Below are positions 29,311 through 39,144 of a DNA stretch of 64,000 nucleotides, piece after piece. Each line of letters opens with the position of its first letter. Position 1 is the first letter of the stretch. The notes below the pieces were generated by a model. It saw nothing but the letters and a program-made list of their open reading frames with translations, was not told the DNA's origin and ran no database searches. The stretch comes from Balneolaceae bacterium UBA2956. GTDB taxonomy: Bacteria; Bacteroidota; Rhodothermia; Balneolales; Balneolaceae. The DNA lies in assembly GCA_002348545.1 (NCBI GenBank), contig DEBM01000006.1:79019-143018 (forward strand), read 5' to 3'. A program made the translations under genes and the position numbers.

Positions 29311-30915
29311 ATGAAAGCCAACTACAATGTACATCCCCGAAGTAAGATGGGACTAGACTATATAGGATTAGACAAAAACGATGAAGTGTACTGGAATTTA
29401 AACCCACCAGAACTCTATGAACATGCCATTATTCATGGGGAAGCAACGTTAACCACTGATCATGCCTTACTCGTACACACAGGTAAATTTACTGGTCGCT
29501 CCCCAAAAGACCGTTTTATTATAGAGCAGCCTTCAATACAAGATGAAATAGATTGGGGTGAAATAAATCAACCCGCTAGTGAGGACGTATTTAATAATCT
29601 CTTTAGCAAAATCCAGAAATATCTCAGGGATAGACGTCTTTTTGTTAAAGATGCTTTTTGTGGTGCCGATACTAATAACCGATTAACCGTAAGGGTAGTT
29701 AGTGAAGTGGCCTACCATGCCCTGTTCACGCACAATATGTTTATCCGCCCTAGTGAGACGGAATTAGTGAATATTGAACCAGATTTTACAGTCTTAGCAG
29801 CCCCTTTTTTCGAAGCAGATCCAAAAGTCGATGGAACAAATAGCAGTACCTTTATTCTCTGTAATTTTGAGAAGAAGATTATACTTATCGGCGGAACTAT
29901 GTATTCTGGCGAGGTAAAAAAAGGTATATTTTCAGTGATGAATTATTTACTTCCCAAAAAGGGTATTATGGCCATGCATTGCTCTGCAAATCATGACAAA
30001 TATGGGAAATCTGCTGTATTTTTCGGACTCTCAGGAACAGGAAAAACGACGCTATCTGCTGATCCCTCAAAAACTCTAATAGGTGATGATGAGCACGGCT
30101 GGAGCGATGAGGGAATATTCAACTTTGAAGGCGGATGTTACGCTAAGACGATTAATCTTAGTGAAAAAAGTGAGCCCATGATTTATGCAACCACCAAGAT
30201 GCCTGGTACTATACTTGAGAATGTAATTTTAGATAAAAATCGAGAACCCGATTTTAATGATGTAAGTCTTACTCAAAATACGCGGTGTTCATATCCTATC
30301 AACTTTATTCCAAATGCCAGCGAGACTGGTATGGGAAATCATCCTGAGAATATTATTTTCCTTACGGCAGATGCCTTTGGGGTACTACCACCTATCTCAA
30401 GACTTACGCCCGAACAGGCTATGTACCATTTTATAAGTGGATATACTGCAAAAGTAGCCGGAACCGAAAGAGGTGTTACTGAGCCACAAGCAACCTTTTC
30501 GGCTTGTTTTGGATCCCCTTTTATGCCTTTACATCCAACTGTATATGCTGAGTTATTGGCTGATAAAATCAAAAAGCATAAAGCGAAAGTTTGGATGGTA
30601 AATACCGGATGGACTGGTGGTGAATTTGGTACTGGGAAACGTATAAAATTACAGTATACCCGGAAAATGCTCAGTGAGGCCATCGACGGAAAACTTAATA
30701 ATATGGAATACGTAAAAGATCCAATCTTTGGATTCCAAGTGCCCATTCAAGTACCTGATGTCCCCTCCAAAATTTTGATCCCTCGATATACTTGGGAGGA
30801 TGCAATGGAGTATGATAAAAAAGCTAAAGAATTAGCACAAATGTTTGTATACAATTTTAAGCAGTTTGAATCCCAAGCCAGCAAATCACTTTTAAATGCC
30901 GCCCCAAGACTGTAA
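29311..30915 (+). CDS. pckA: Phosphoenolpyruvate carboxykinase (ATP)
   Basis: Converts oxaloacetate and ATP to phosphoenolpyruvate, CO2 and ADP; the gluconeogenic entry step. The kinase P-loop is FFGLSGTGKTTLS, followed by the metal-binding IGDDEHGWSD and NFEGGCYAKTI. The N-terminal TGRSPKDRFI and the late WMVNTGWTGGEFGTGKRI are also family signatures. The 534-residue length is standard for the ATP-dependent type. It has a long leader (see the inverted repeat) and converges on prfA, 35 bases away, without a visible hairpin between them. Confidence 0.97.
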   Translation: MKANYNVHPRSKMGLDYIGLDKNDEVYWNLNPPELYEHAIIHGEATLTTDHALLVHTGKFTGRSPKDRFIIEQPSIQDEIDWGEINQPASEDVFNNLFSKIQKYLRDRRLFVKDAFCGADTNNRLTVRVVSEVAYHALFTHNMFIRPSETELVNIEPDFTVLAAPFFEADPKVDGTNSSTFILCNFEKKIILIGGTMYSGEVKKGIFSVMNYLLPKKGIMAMHCSANHDKYGKSAVFFGLSGTGKTTLSADPSKTLIGDDEHGWSDEGIFNFEGGCYAKTINLSEKSEPMIYATTKMPGTILENVILDKNREPDFNDVSLTQNTRCSYPINFIPNASETGMGNHPENIIFLTADAFGVLPPISRLTPEQAMYHFISGYTAKVAGTERGVTEPQATFSACFGSPFMPLHPTVYAELLADKIKKHKAKVWMVNTGWTGGEFGTGKRIKLQYTRKMLSEAIDGKLNNMEYVKDPIFGFQVPIQVPDVPSKILIPRYTWEDAMEYDKKAKELAQMFVYNFKQFESQASKSLLNAAPRL

Positions 30916-30950
30916 TTCAATATCCTGCAGAATCGGTAAACGTGTAAATA

Positions 30951-32027
30951 CTACTCTACCATATATTGCATTTTTTCTAGGTTATCCTGAATGCGGAGTC
31001 CCTCTATGACTTCATGCAACTGGCCTTTCATAACCGCATCAAGATTATACAGAGTAAGATTAATTCGGTGATCGGTTATTCGGCCCTGCGGATAATTATA
31101 AGTTCTAATTTTTGCAGATCGGTCACCGGTGGAGACCTGACTTTTTCTCTCTGCAGCTCTGGCTTTTTGTTTCTTTTCCAACTCAATATCGTACATTCTC
31201 GCGCGAAGCATAGCCATCGCTTTTTCCTTATTTTGATGCTGTGAACGCTCTTGTTGACACTCAGCAACAATACCTGTAGGTTCATGAGTTATTCGAATAG
31301 CTGAATCCGTCTTGTTTACGTGCTGACCTCCAGCCCCACTTGCACGAAATGTATCGATGCGTAAATCACTTAGGTTTATATGAATATCCACATCTTCTAC
31401 TTCGGGTAAGACTGCTACGGTTGCAGCAGAGGTATGTACTCTACCCTGACTCTCTGTTGAAGGAACTCGTTGAACCCGATGTACCCCAGATTCATACTTC
31501 ATTTTTCCAAAAACCTCGTATCCTTCCAAAGAAAAACTAATTTCTTTGTAACCGCCTTTTTCAGACTCATTCAAACTTAGTATTTGATGCTTCCACCCCA
31601 AATCGTCGGAATACCGGCGATACATCGCAAATAAATCTCCCGCAAATATAGCCGCCTCATCCCCGCCTGTACCCGCTCTAATCTCGATTATTGCATTTTT
31701 AGAATCCTCTGGATCTTTTGGTACTAACTTAATCTTGAGCTCTTCCTCAAGTTGGCCTAATTCAGCCTTCAATTCTTTATTCTCAGACATAGCCATCTCG
31801 GTGATTTCAGAATCTTCATTCATCTGAATTAATTCGATATTTCCTTCATAGTATCGCTTCAATTCAGTATATCGATCGAAATCCTTAACAACCTCTTTCA
31901 GATCACTTCTTTCCTTAGTAAGCTTGGTATAATTTTCAGGGTCATCGAATATGGCAGGATCACTCATTGCTGTATTCAATTCATTATAACGAGCTTTGAG
32001 TTGTAGTAATTTTTTTTCTATATCCAT
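30951..32027 (-). CDS. prfA: Peptide chain release factor 1
   Basis: Recognises UAA and UAG and triggers peptidyl-tRNA hydrolysis on the ribosome. The GGQ catalytic motif is in [18 protein letters not shown] and the RF1-type [20 protein letters not shown] segment is present. The 358 residues are full length. I see no internal frameshift such as that of prfB. Starts at [17 protein letters not shown], normal for RF1. Confidence 0.97.
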   Translation of the reverse strand: MDIEKKLLQLKARYNELNTAMSDPAIFDDPENYTKLTKERSDLKEVVKDFDRYTELKRYYEGNIELIQMNEDSEITEMAMSENKELKAELGQLEEELKIKLVPKDPEDSKNAIIEIRAGTGGDEAAIFAGDLFAMYRRYSDDLGWKHQILSLNESEKGGYKEISFSLEGYEVFGKMKYESGVHRVQRVPSTESQGRVHTSAATVAVLPEVEDVDIHINLSDLRIDTFRASGAGGQHVNKTDSAIRITHEPTGIVAECQQERSQHQNKEKAMAMLRARMYDIELEKKQKARAAERKSQVSTGDRSAKIRTYNYPQGRITDHRINLTLYNLDAVMKGQLHEVIEGLRIQDNLEKMQYMVE

Positions 32028-32194
32028 TGAATTTTATTTGTTCAAAAAAATACACAATACTATGCTTTATTGTACATTCATTTCTTAGCTGCATACTAAT
32101 TCAATCAAATTATACTTTTAGCTAACATACGTTCACGTTATTTTACAGTCTCTACGATAGTTTGTAACCTATTAATTAACCCATCAAGGTAAAA

Positions 32195-33388
32195 ATGACC
32201 AATATCAAAGGGCCCAAAAGTTTCATCGCCAAGTCACGAATTATCCCTGCTTCATTTACCATTGGTTTTTTAGGGGCAGGTCAATTAGCTAAAATGAGTG
32301 CTATTGAAGCTTATAGAATGGGCATTCAAGTCGCTGCATACACAGACCGTAAAAGTCATGAACCAATGCATTATATGAGCCCCAGGATAACTACTGGCAA
32401 CTTCAGTGATGTAAAAGCAATGACTGAATTTGCTCAACAGTGCGATGTATTAACCTTAGAAAATGAGTTCATAGATTCACAGGTACTCAATCAGGTACAA
32501 AAGAATTCAGGCACCCCTATTTATCCAAGTCCTGAAAGCTTTTCAAAAATTGAAAACAAAATAATTGAGAAACAAAGCTTTGAAAAATCAGGAATACCTG
32601 TAACTCCATATAAGCAAATTGCTAGAAGTAATGATTTAAAAGTGTTTGGCCGCCAATATGGTTGGCCTTATGTATTAAAGTCATCCAAAGGTGGATATGA
32701 CGGATATGGAAGTGAAACCGTTTCTAATCTAGACGAAGCAGTAAAGATATTTAATAAACTAGGTGGGTCAAATGGTCAAGATATCTTAGCTGAGGCATTT
32801 ATCAATTTCACTCACGAATTAGCGGTTCAAGTTGCTTACAACGGGCGAGAGTATTTGGTATATGAATGTTGTGAAACTGTTCAATCAAACCATATTTGTG
32901 TGGCGGTGGTAACCCCAGCAAGAGTACCAGATTCCATCAAAAAATTAGCTCAGAAGCGTGCTTTAGAAGCTATGAAAGTCTTGGGCACTCGAGGTATTGT
33001 TGCCTTTGAATTTTTTTACACTCCAACTGGCAATATTTTATTGAATGAGTCGGCTCCTCGTCCTCATAACTCAGGTCATTACTCCATAGAAGGCTGTGTA
33101 ACATCTCAATTTGAAAATCATATTCGAGCAATACTAGGGCTAAAACTTGGATCGTCAAAACTTACCCAACCTGCCTGCGTTATGATAAACCTTTTAGGTA
33201 CCCAAAATAGAAAGGCTCAAATTGAATTTAATGAACAGCTAATGTCCGAACCCAACGGTCACTTGCATATTTATGGAAAATTTGAGAGTAAAATTGGAAG
33301 AAAAATGGGTCATTATACTCTTTTAGGAGATAATATCGATAGCGTCTACAAACGAGCTAGGAGCTTAACTGAAAATATTCAGATTTAA
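32195..33388 (+). CDS. purK: N5-carboxyaminoimidazole ribonucleotide synthase
   Basis: An ATP-grasp enzyme that carboxylates AIR to N5-CAIR in purine synthesis. IGFLGAGQLAKMSAIEAYRMG is the PurK dinucleotide-like opening (about residues 28-48); YVLKSSKGGYDGYGSE and LNESAPRPHNSGHYSIEGC are ATP-grasp and substrate motifs. At 397 residues it includes a short N-terminal extension before the core. purE follows 77 bases downstream on the same strand, the usual partner. Confidence 0.96.
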   Translation: MTNIKGPKSFIAKSRIIPASFTIGFLGAGQLAKMSAIEAYRMGIQVAAYTDRKSHEPMHYMSPRITTGNFSDVKAMTEFAQQCDVLTLENEFIDSQVLNQVQKNSGTPIYPSPESFSKIENKIIEKQSFEKSGIPVTPYKQIARSNDLKVFGRQYGWPYVLKSSKGGYDGYGSETVSNLDEAVKIFNKLGGSNGQDILAEAFINFTHELAVQVAYNGREYLVYECCETVQSNHICVAVVTPARVPDSIKKLAQKRALEAMKVLGTRGIVAFEFFYTPTGNILLNESAPRPHNSGHYSIEGCVTSQFENHIRAILGLKLGSSKLTQPACVMINLLGTQNRKAQIEFNEQLMSEPNGHLHIYGKFESKIGRKMGHYTLLGDNIDSVYKRARSLTENIQI

Positions 33389-33465
33389 TAGTTCATTCAT
33401 GCATTTTTTTGTTGTTACTCTTATATGTAGTTTTAAGTATAAATTAAATATTAAGGAGTGCTCCT

Positions 33466-33954
33466 ATGACGAACAATATTGAGATTGGATTAATTATGGG
33501 AAGCGATAGTGATTGGGCTACCATGAAAGAAGCCGCAGAAATAATGGACACGATGGGCGTTAGCTATGAGAAAAAAGTAATATCGGCTCATAGGACGCCC
33601 GATTATATGACAGAATATGCCAAAAGTGCCTTGCTTAGGGGTCTAAAAGTTATTATTGCTGGTGCTGGTGGTGCTGCACACCTTCCAGGTATGATAGCAA
33701 GTCATACAATCTTACCCGTTATTGGTGTACCTATTCAAACATCAGCTTTAGGCGGTTTGGATAGTCTTTATTCGATTGTGCAGATGCCCAACGGTATCCC
33801 TGTTGCCACCGTTGCTATCGGAAAAGCTCAGAATGCAGGGCTACTAGCCTGCAGAATTTTGGCCAATAGCTCCAATGAGATACAAAATAGGTTGCAGGAA
33901 TTCCATAAGAATATGGCTGAGCAATCCTTCAAAAAATCGAATAATCTGAATTAA
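33466..33954 (+). CDS. purE: N5-carboxyaminoimidazole ribonucleotide mutase
   Basis: Class I PurE, converting N5-CAIR to CAIR. Signature motifs are [26 protein letters not shown] with the catalytic His, [17 protein letters not shown] and [22 protein letters not shown]. The 162-residue length is standard. An AGGAG-like stretch (33454-33458) lies eight bases before the ATG, one of the few Shine-Dalgarno-like sites in the window. It follows purK. Confidence 0.97.
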   Translation: MTNNIEIGLIMGSDSDWATMKEAAEIMDTMGVSYEKKVISAHRTPDYMTEYAKSALLRGLKVIIAGAGGAAHLPGMIASHTILPVIGVPIQTSALGGLDSLYSIVQMPNGIPVATVAIGKAQNAGLLACRILANSSNEIQNRLQEFHKNMAEQSFKKSNNLN

Positions 33955-34130
33955 CTTAGGGATTTAGTCTCTCATACATATGGTTGTGGATAATTTTGTT
34001 GGTGTTGGTTGATTAATACCGTAATTTATAAATGGATAGGGTAAGATATCCAGATGTACGTTTCTTTGAATCCTGTAGCTGTTGCTGTCTGCTTCTCTCC
34101 GTAACTTTAATTACTTAACTATTTTTTGAT

Positions 34131-34406
34131 ATGAACATTTACGTAGGAAATCTTAGCTATGGGGTTTCTGATGACCAATTACGAGAAGTCTTTGAAGCTT
34201 ATGGAACAGTTAGTTCCGCAAAAGTTATTTCAGACAAATACTCTGGGCGATCTAAAGGTTTTGGATTCGTTGAGATGGATGATGATAATGAAGCAAAATC
34301 TGCTATTGAAGACTTAGATGGCGCAGAAATTGATGGTCGATCCGTTAAAGTAAACGAGGCACGACCAAGAGAGGAGCGGCCAAGAAGAGATAATTTTCGT
34401 CGTTAA
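34131..34406 (+). CDS. Small RRM RNA-binding protein
   Basis: A 91-residue single RNA-recognition-motif protein, resembling bacterial glycine-rich or cold-inducible RNA chaperones. RNP2 is IYVGNLS at residues 3-9 and RNP1 is SKGFGFVEM at about 42-50. The C-terminal tail is Arg-rich (RPREERPRRDNFRR), as in other members. The 176-base upstream gap may hold a structured leader, often found with such genes. A strong terminator follows. Function in RNA metabolism or cold adaptation is inferred from the family. Confidence 0.93.
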   Translation: MNIYVGNLSYGVSDDQLREVFEAYGTVSSAKVISDKYSGRSKGFGFVEMDDDNEAKSAIEDLDGAEIDGRSVKVNEARPREERPRRDNFRR

Positions 34407-34423
34407 AGATAATTGAAATATTA

Positions 34424-34458
34424 TTAAAAGCCTTCTCAGTTGAGATGGCTTTTTTTTT
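34424..34458 (+). terminator. Rho-independent terminator of the RRM gene
   Basis: AAAAGCC-TTCTC-AGTT-GAGAT-GGCTTTT forms a stem of about 11 pairs with one mismatch, followed by a continuous T-run. It lies 18 bases after the RRM stop. Confidence 0.85.
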
Positions 34459-34539
34459 GCTTTATAATGTTTTATTGATACATAGTAATTACTCATGATA
34501 CCAAAGCGTATCATATACAAAACAAATCAATTTGGGATT

Positions 34540-34866
34540 ATGCTCATGATTATGACAACAACTAACAATCTAGAAGGAAAAGTTATTAATCAATATCTTG
34601 GCATTATTACGGGTGAGGCCATACTTGGGGTAAATATATTCAAAGATTTTTTTGCGGGTATTCGAAATATTGTTGGTGGTCAATCTGCTTCGTATGAAAA
34701 AGAACTAAAAGAGGCAAGACGCATTGCATTTAGTGAATTAGAAGAGAAAGCTAATCAAATTGGCGCTAATGCAATAATAGGTATAGATGTAGACTACGAA
34801 ACTATTACAGGGCAGACTGGAAGTATGTTGATGGTTAGTATTACCGGAACAGCTGTACATATCTAA
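34540..34866 (+). CDS. YbjQ/UPF0145 family protein
   Basis: A small putative heavy-metal-binding-domain protein (DUF74/YbjQ). Core motifs are [29 protein letters not shown] and [13 protein letters not shown]. The family start usually lies just before a TTT-x-EG segment, so ATG 34540 or 34546 (here MTTTNNLEG follows) is more likely than the upstream ATG 34495. About 108 residues. Biochemical role is unknown; a pentameric assembly is described for the family. It lies behind the RRM terminator and so has its own promoter. Confidence 0.85.
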   Translation: MLMIMTTTNNLEGKVINQYLGIITGEAILGVNIFKDFFAGIRNIVGGQSASYEKELKEARRIAFSELEEKANQIGANAIIGIDVDYETITGQTGSMLMVSITGTAVHI

Positions 34867-34936
34867 TTTGTTGAAATACCCTTTACTTCTTCATCTTAAT
34901 CCGAATTAATCGGCTCCAAATTAAAGTGAGGTATTA

Positions 34937-35380
34937 TTATTTTAGCTGTATGTGATGTACTGCACTGCGGGCTTTAACAGTAAATTTTGCCTCGCTCCAG
35001 CTTGCTGGGCCAAATTTACCTCTAGCATTGTTGGAAAAACCGTACTGTTCAAGTGGAATACCTAATATATTTGTATCTAACTTCCCATTTTTATTTTTAT
35101 CGTGATAGACGGCAATAGCATATTGACCGTAAGCTAGATCCTTTAATTGCCATTCAATTATAGGATTTACAACAGGTACTATTTCGGCATATCTAGGTTT
35201 TTCCAGGAATCTATTTTCTGAGTCAAAAACAGCGATTCTAATCTCTCCGACAGGTTCTTGTACTCCATTAATCATCAAAGTGAAAGTAGAATATAAACTT
35301 TTTTCTACCATAAATCCGCTGCTAAATAATAGCCAAGAAATCACTAACAAAACACTAAAGGATACTCTACCTTTACACAT
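34937..35380 (-). CDS. DUF2141 family exported protein
   Basis: A 147-residue secreted protein with a signal segment at about residues 6-23 (VSFSVLLVISWLLFSSGF). The C-terminal half carries the DUF2141 hallmarks YAIAVYHDKNKNGKLDTN, LGIPLEQYGFSNNARG and FGPASWSEAKF. The Asp-rich DKNKNGKLD loop looks calcium-binding. The beta-sandwich family is widespread in Bacteroidota and of unknown function. It converges on the YbjQ-family gene. Confidence 0.85.
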   Translation of the reverse strand: MCKGRVSFSVLLVISWLLFSSGFMVEKSLYSTFTLMINGVQEPVGEIRIAVFDSENRFLEKPRYAEIVPVVNPIIEWQLKDLAYGQYAIAVYHDKNKNGKLDTNILGIPLEQYGFSNNARGKFGPASWSEAKFTVKARSAVHHIQLK

Positions 35381-35518
35381 AGTGTAATAAAATTAACTAA
35401 GTGTTCATATATATCAAAATGTACACATTGGGGTGGTACTAGAATTATGTGACTTTATAATTAGTTTGCGTCATTTATATATAAAATACAACTGTCACTT
35501 AGGTGAATTCATTCCATA

Positions 35519-35552
35519 AATAAGCCACTTTTCAATAGAAAAGAGGCTTATT
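35519..35552 (-). terminator. Probable terminator downstream of glnA
   Basis: AATAAGCC and GGCTTATT pair over eight bases; after one A-A mismatch CTTTTC/GAAAAG adds six more pairs around an AATA loop. It lies 20 bases beyond the glnA stop. The T-tract on the minus strand is weak, so it may act as a terminator or 3'-stabilising hairpin. Confidence 0.6.
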
Positions 35553-35571
35553 CAAATCATAAGACTAATTT

Positions 35572-36582
35572 TTAGCCCGCTGTTCGTACCGTTTTAATGA
35601 TACGTGCGGCAACTTTGTAGGGATCCGCATTAGATGCAGGACGACGATCTTCAAGTCGTCCAAGCCAGCCATCTTCCACAGTACCTATTGGAATACGGAT
35701 TGATGCACCTCGATCGGACACACCATAACTATATTTGTCAATTGACTGCGTTTCATGCTTTCCAGTCAAACGCATATCATTATCAGCGCCATATACTTCA
35801 ATATGCTCTTGTATAAAATTACCAAAAGCCTCACAAACCGCTGTAAAATAAGTCTCGCCACCCTCATTACGCATTTTACCGTTTGAAAAATTGGCATGCA
35901 TACCTGATCCATTCCAGTCTGTATCACCTAGTGGTTTTGGATGATAATCTACTGCAACACCATATTTTTCAGCCGTTCGTTCAATAAGGTAACGGCCCAT
36001 CCATATTTCATCACCCGCTTTAGCAGCTCCTTTAGAAAAGATTTGGAACTCCCATTGGCCTGACGCAACTTCTGCATTAATACCTTCAATATTGAGACCT
36101 GCTTTTAAACATAAGTCTAAATGTTCTTCAATAATTTCTCTTCCATAAGCAGACTTAGCTCCTACCCCACAATAGTACGGCCCTTGGGGTGCTGGATATC
36201 CACCTGAGGGAAAACCGAGTGGCAGACAAGTTTCTGGGTCAATCAAAAAATATTCCTGTTCGAAGCCAAACCAAAAATCTTCATCATCATCTTTGATTGT
36301 TGCACGACCATTGGACTCATGTGGTGTGCAATCTGCATTAAGTACTTCAGTCATAACGAGGTAAGAATACTCACGATCTGGATCTAAATATATAGCTACT
36401 GGTTTAAGTAGGCAGTCAGAACTACTGCCTACGGCTTGCTCTGTTGAACTACCATCAAAGGACCACATAGGACAATCCTCTAAGTTTCCGCTAAAATTGT
36501 GTATAATTTTAGTCTTACTTCTTAATGTTTGGGTCGGCTTATACCCATCTAGCCAAATGTATTCAAGTTTTGCGTATGACAT
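35572..36582 (-). CDS. glnA: Glutamine synthetase, type II (eukaryote-like)
   Basis: Makes glutamine from glutamate, ammonia and ATP. The 336-residue length and motifs MWSFDGSSTEQA, WFGFEQEYFLID, NAEVASGQWEFQ and DTDWNGSGMHANFS define the short GSII class rather than GSI (about 470) or GSIII (about 700). No adenylylation tyrosine region of GSI is present, so control is probably transcriptional. The upstream gap toward menA is packed with palindromes. Confidence 0.95.
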   Translation of the reverse strand: MSYAKLEYIWLDGYKPTQTLRSKTKIIHNFSGNLEDCPMWSFDGSSTEQAVGSSSDCLLKPVAIYLDPDREYSYLVMTEVLNADCTPHESNGRATIKDDDEDFWFGFEQEYFLIDPETCLPLGFPSGGYPAPQGPYYCGVGAKSAYGREIIEEHLDLCLKAGLNIEGINAEVASGQWEFQIFSKGAAKAGDEIWMGRYLIERTAEKYGVAVDYHPKPLGDTDWNGSGMHANFSNGKMRNEGGETYFTAVCEAFGNFIQEHIEVYGADNDMRLTGKHETQSIDKYSYGVSDRGASIRIPIGTVEDGWLGRLEDRRPASNADPYKVAARIIKTVRTAG

Positions 36583-36590
36583 ATATATTT

Positions 36591-36676
36591 ATATTCAAAT
36601 ATTTGAGTTTAATATCTGAATATAAAGTATTTAATAAAATTTACCAAATTTATTTAAGTATATAATGATATATACT
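36591..36676. promoter_or_regulatory. Palindromes in the divergent glnA-menA region
   Basis: TCAAATATTTGA (36595-36606) is a perfect 12-base palindrome nested in ATATTCA (36591-36597) and TGAATAT (36617-36623). A second repeat, AGTATAT (36657-36663) with ATATACT (36670-36676), follows. The whole 250-base divergent gap is very AT-rich, so some symmetry is expected by chance, but their clustering just upstream of glnA suggests operators. Confidence 0.4.
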
Positions 36677-36833
36677 ATATTTAAATATACTAATAAGTAA
36701 TTTTATCTAATTTATTAATGTTTAATTATCTTTTCACTAAACTCAATGCAAATTTTTTAGGCTCATTCAACTTCGCTCATTATTTTTTTAAGCTACCCAC
36801 CTTTAGATGTAATTATGCCGTATTTTAGTTTAT

Positions 36834-37724
36834 ATGTCAAAATTTTTTTCATTACAAAACTGGATAAAAGCAGCAAGACCAAAAACTCTCTCTGCAGCCT
36901 ATACACCCGTAATTATTGGGGCCAGTTTAGCCTATGTACAGGACAGTTTGAATGTGCTAGTAAGTTTGACTGCACTAATATGTGCCACACTTATACAAAT
37001 AGGCACCAATTTTGGCAATGATTATTATGACTACAAAAAAGGAAGTGACAGAGTGGATCGCGTTGGCTTCAAAAGGATGACTGCTACCGGACTTATCCAA
37101 CCAAGCACGATGAAAAGTGCCGCTTATCTCACGATGATTCTAGCCTTTTTTACCGGGTTGTATTTAGTGTATGTAGGTGGAATTATTGTGTTGGCTGTGG
37201 GGGTTAGCTCTATTATTTTTGGTATTATGTACACAGGAGGACCTTACCCTCTTGGTTATAATGGGCTCGGTGACCTTTTTGTTTTTATATATTTCGGTCT
37301 TGTGGCCACTATGACTACCTATTATTTAAATACACTTGAATGGTCAAGCGTAAGTTTTTGGGCGGCGCTCATACCTGGAGCCCTTAGCACTAATATATTG
37401 GTGGTCAATAATTTACGAGATGTAGAGCAAGACAAGATCAGTGGAAAAAAAACATTAGGAGTTTTGTTAGGAGATAAAGCCTTAAAATGGGAATACACTA
37501 TATTACTTACACTTGCCTTTACAATACCTCCACACTTCTTTGTTCGTTTAGACGCTTCTATTTGGATTTTTCTACCATATCTAAGTCTTCCATTATCCTT
37601 GAAATTACTGCTAGAGATTTGGTCGCATAAAAAAAAATCTTCACTCAATGGAACCTTAGAAAAAACAGCCGCATTTATGTTTCTTTATGGAGTCTTATTT
37701 ACTGTCGGCCTAATCATTGCTTAG
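36834..37724 (+). CDS. menA: 1,4-dihydroxy-2-naphthoate polyprenyltransferase
   Basis: A UbiA-superfamily inner-membrane enzyme that attaches the isoprenoid tail in menaquinone synthesis. Two Asp-rich motifs are visible: NFGNDYYDYKKGSDRVDR (about residues 61-78) and NNLRDVEQDKISGKKTLG (about 192-209), and ARPKTLSAAYTPVIIG at the start is typical of MenA. Eight or nine hydrophobic segments; 296 residues. menC and menE follow on the same strand, supporting the pathway assignment. Confidence 0.94.
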   Translation: MSKFFSLQNWIKAARPKTLSAAYTPVIIGASLAYVQDSLNVLVSLTALICATLIQIGTNFGNDYYDYKKGSDRVDRVGFKRMTATGLIQPSTMKSAAYLTMILAFFTGLYLVYVGGIIVLAVGVSSIIFGIMYTGGPYPLGYNGLGDLFVFIYFGLVATMTTYYLNTLEWSSVSFWAALIPGALSTNILVVNNLRDVEQDKISGKKTLGVLLGDKALKWEYTILLTLAFTIPPHFFVRLDASIWIFLPYLSLPLSLKLLLEIWSHKKKSSLNGTLEKTAAFMFLYGVLFTVGLIIA

Positions 37725-37842
37725 CCAATAGGTCACCCTAGGTTATTAGCTCAATAAATTGGCATTCAATAATCATATAAAAGAGTTATAAAACTATTTT
37801 AAGCCGAAATAGTACATGAGAAGGTAAAACGGAAAGCACTAT

Positions 37843-39144
37843 ATGAGTCTTCACTTTTACACCTACAAAAGCCCATACACGTCTGAATTCATCCAGGCCA
37901 AAGGATCTATGGGTTCGCTGCGCGAAGGAATCCTTATTGAATGGAAACATTCAATGGGATCAGCTTGGGGGGAATGCGCTCCTCTTCCCGGCTTTTCCAG
38001 CGAAAGTTTAAATGACTGTATAAAATTACTTTCTTCACATAAAATAAAACTTGAAGCGCAATTAAATCTTATACAGGCTGACTGGCCTCTATACGAAAGT
38101 AATTACTCAACCTTTTTTGATTACACCTATGCACAACGTTCAACTCATCGACTCTACTCGTGTATTCCAACAAATTTACCATCAATTCAGTTTGCCTTAA
38201 GCATGCTCGTATACGATTGGGGCAGACAAAGAGACCCTCGTTCACTTAGTTACATTATTCGTGATCATGCCAATGAACTAGCTGAAAAACATGCCGGCAG
38301 CGTGCTCACTTCGAATAGAACAGGTGATTCTTTTTCAAGCACAAAAATCAATGAGATTCAAATCCCTTTAAATACTTTGGTACCTATAGCAAGCCCGGAG
38401 GAATCACTATATCTAGCCCAAATTGCTTGGTCAAAGGGATTTAAGACTATAAAAATGAAGGTTGGTCCAAAACATCAACTTAATCTAGATCGACTGGCTC
38501 TTATCCAGGATACCTTGCCTGAAATGAAATACCGACTTGATCCCAATGGACAGTGGGAACCTGAGTCTCTTAAACCTTATGAAAAAGAATACCAGCGCTT
38601 TGCTATAGAATATATAGAACAAGCCGTTTCCCCTAAAAACTTTACTAAATTTTGTCTTCAACTCTCGTCTGAAGCACCTGCTTTGGCAGCTGATGAAAGT
38701 AGTGTGGATTTCTCTTCCTTTACCTCACTATTAGGCCAAGTAAATATGTCTTATTTTGTTCTCAAACCAACACTTAGCGGTGGAATTCCAGAGATGATTC
38801 AACGCTGTGTTTTAGCCCATAAAAAAAAACAGACCTGCATCTTTAGTAGTGCATTCGATGGCATCATTACCCGACACACTCTAGCCTGCCTAGCTTGGAT
38901 GAGTAATCAACTTGCGGGTCATACTTTTGCACATGGACTAGATACTGCTCGTTGGCTAGAGGAGTATTATATAAGTCCAGAGTGTAGTCTCATTGCAGAG
39001 ATACAACAAGGAAATTACTCGTTAAAAGAGAATTATTTTGATGATCAATCCCATACTACCAGTCCTAAATATAGCAGTGAAGTTCAATGTTTCGACCTGT
39101 TTATAGCGCGCAGCGGACTTACACCAATTTTTGAACAGAAATGA
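37843..39144 (+). CDS. menC: o-succinylbenzoate synthase
   Basis: An enolase-superfamily dehydratase of the menaquinone pathway. The catalytic pattern is present: TIKMKVGP (KxK), RLDPNGQW (first metal Asp), IEYIEQAVSP (Glu), ALAADESSVD (Asp) and FVLKPTLSGG (Lys). At 433 residues it is longer than the usual 320-370, with extra sequence around residues 85-185 between the capping domain and barrel (including a Ser/Thr-rich stretch near 155). It overlaps menE by four bases (ATGA), so translation is coupled. Confidence 0.92.
   Translation: MSLHFYTYKSPYTSEFIQAKGSMGSLREGILIEWKHSMGSAWGECAPLPGFSSESLNDCIKLLSSHKIKLEAQLNLIQADWPLYESNYSTFFDYTYAQRSTHRLYSCIPTNLPSIQFALSMLVYDWGRQRDPRSLSYIIRDHANELAEKHAGSVLTSNRTGDSFSSTKINEIQIPLNTLVPIASPEESLYLAQIAWSKGFKTIKMKVGPKHQLNLDRLALIQDTLPEMKYRLDPNGQWEPESLKPYEKEYQRFAIEYIEQAVSPKNFTKFCLQLSSEAPALAADESSVDFSSFTSLLGQVNMSYFVLKPTLSGGIPEMIQRCVLAHKKKQTCIFSSAFDGIITRHTLACLAWMSNQLAGHTFAHGLDTARWLEEYYISPECSLIAEIQQGNYSLKENYFDDQSHTTSPKYSSEVQCFDLFIARSGLTPIFEQK

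Noticed and set aside
30339..30746. 135-residue minus-strand ORF
   Set aside because: It is antisense to pckA, whose motifs are unambiguous; the frame shows no family features.
33985..33993. Single TGTGGATAA (DnaA box) upstream of the RRM gene
   Set aside because: One perfect 9-mer is about what chance gives in 64 kb at this base composition, and no partner site is near.
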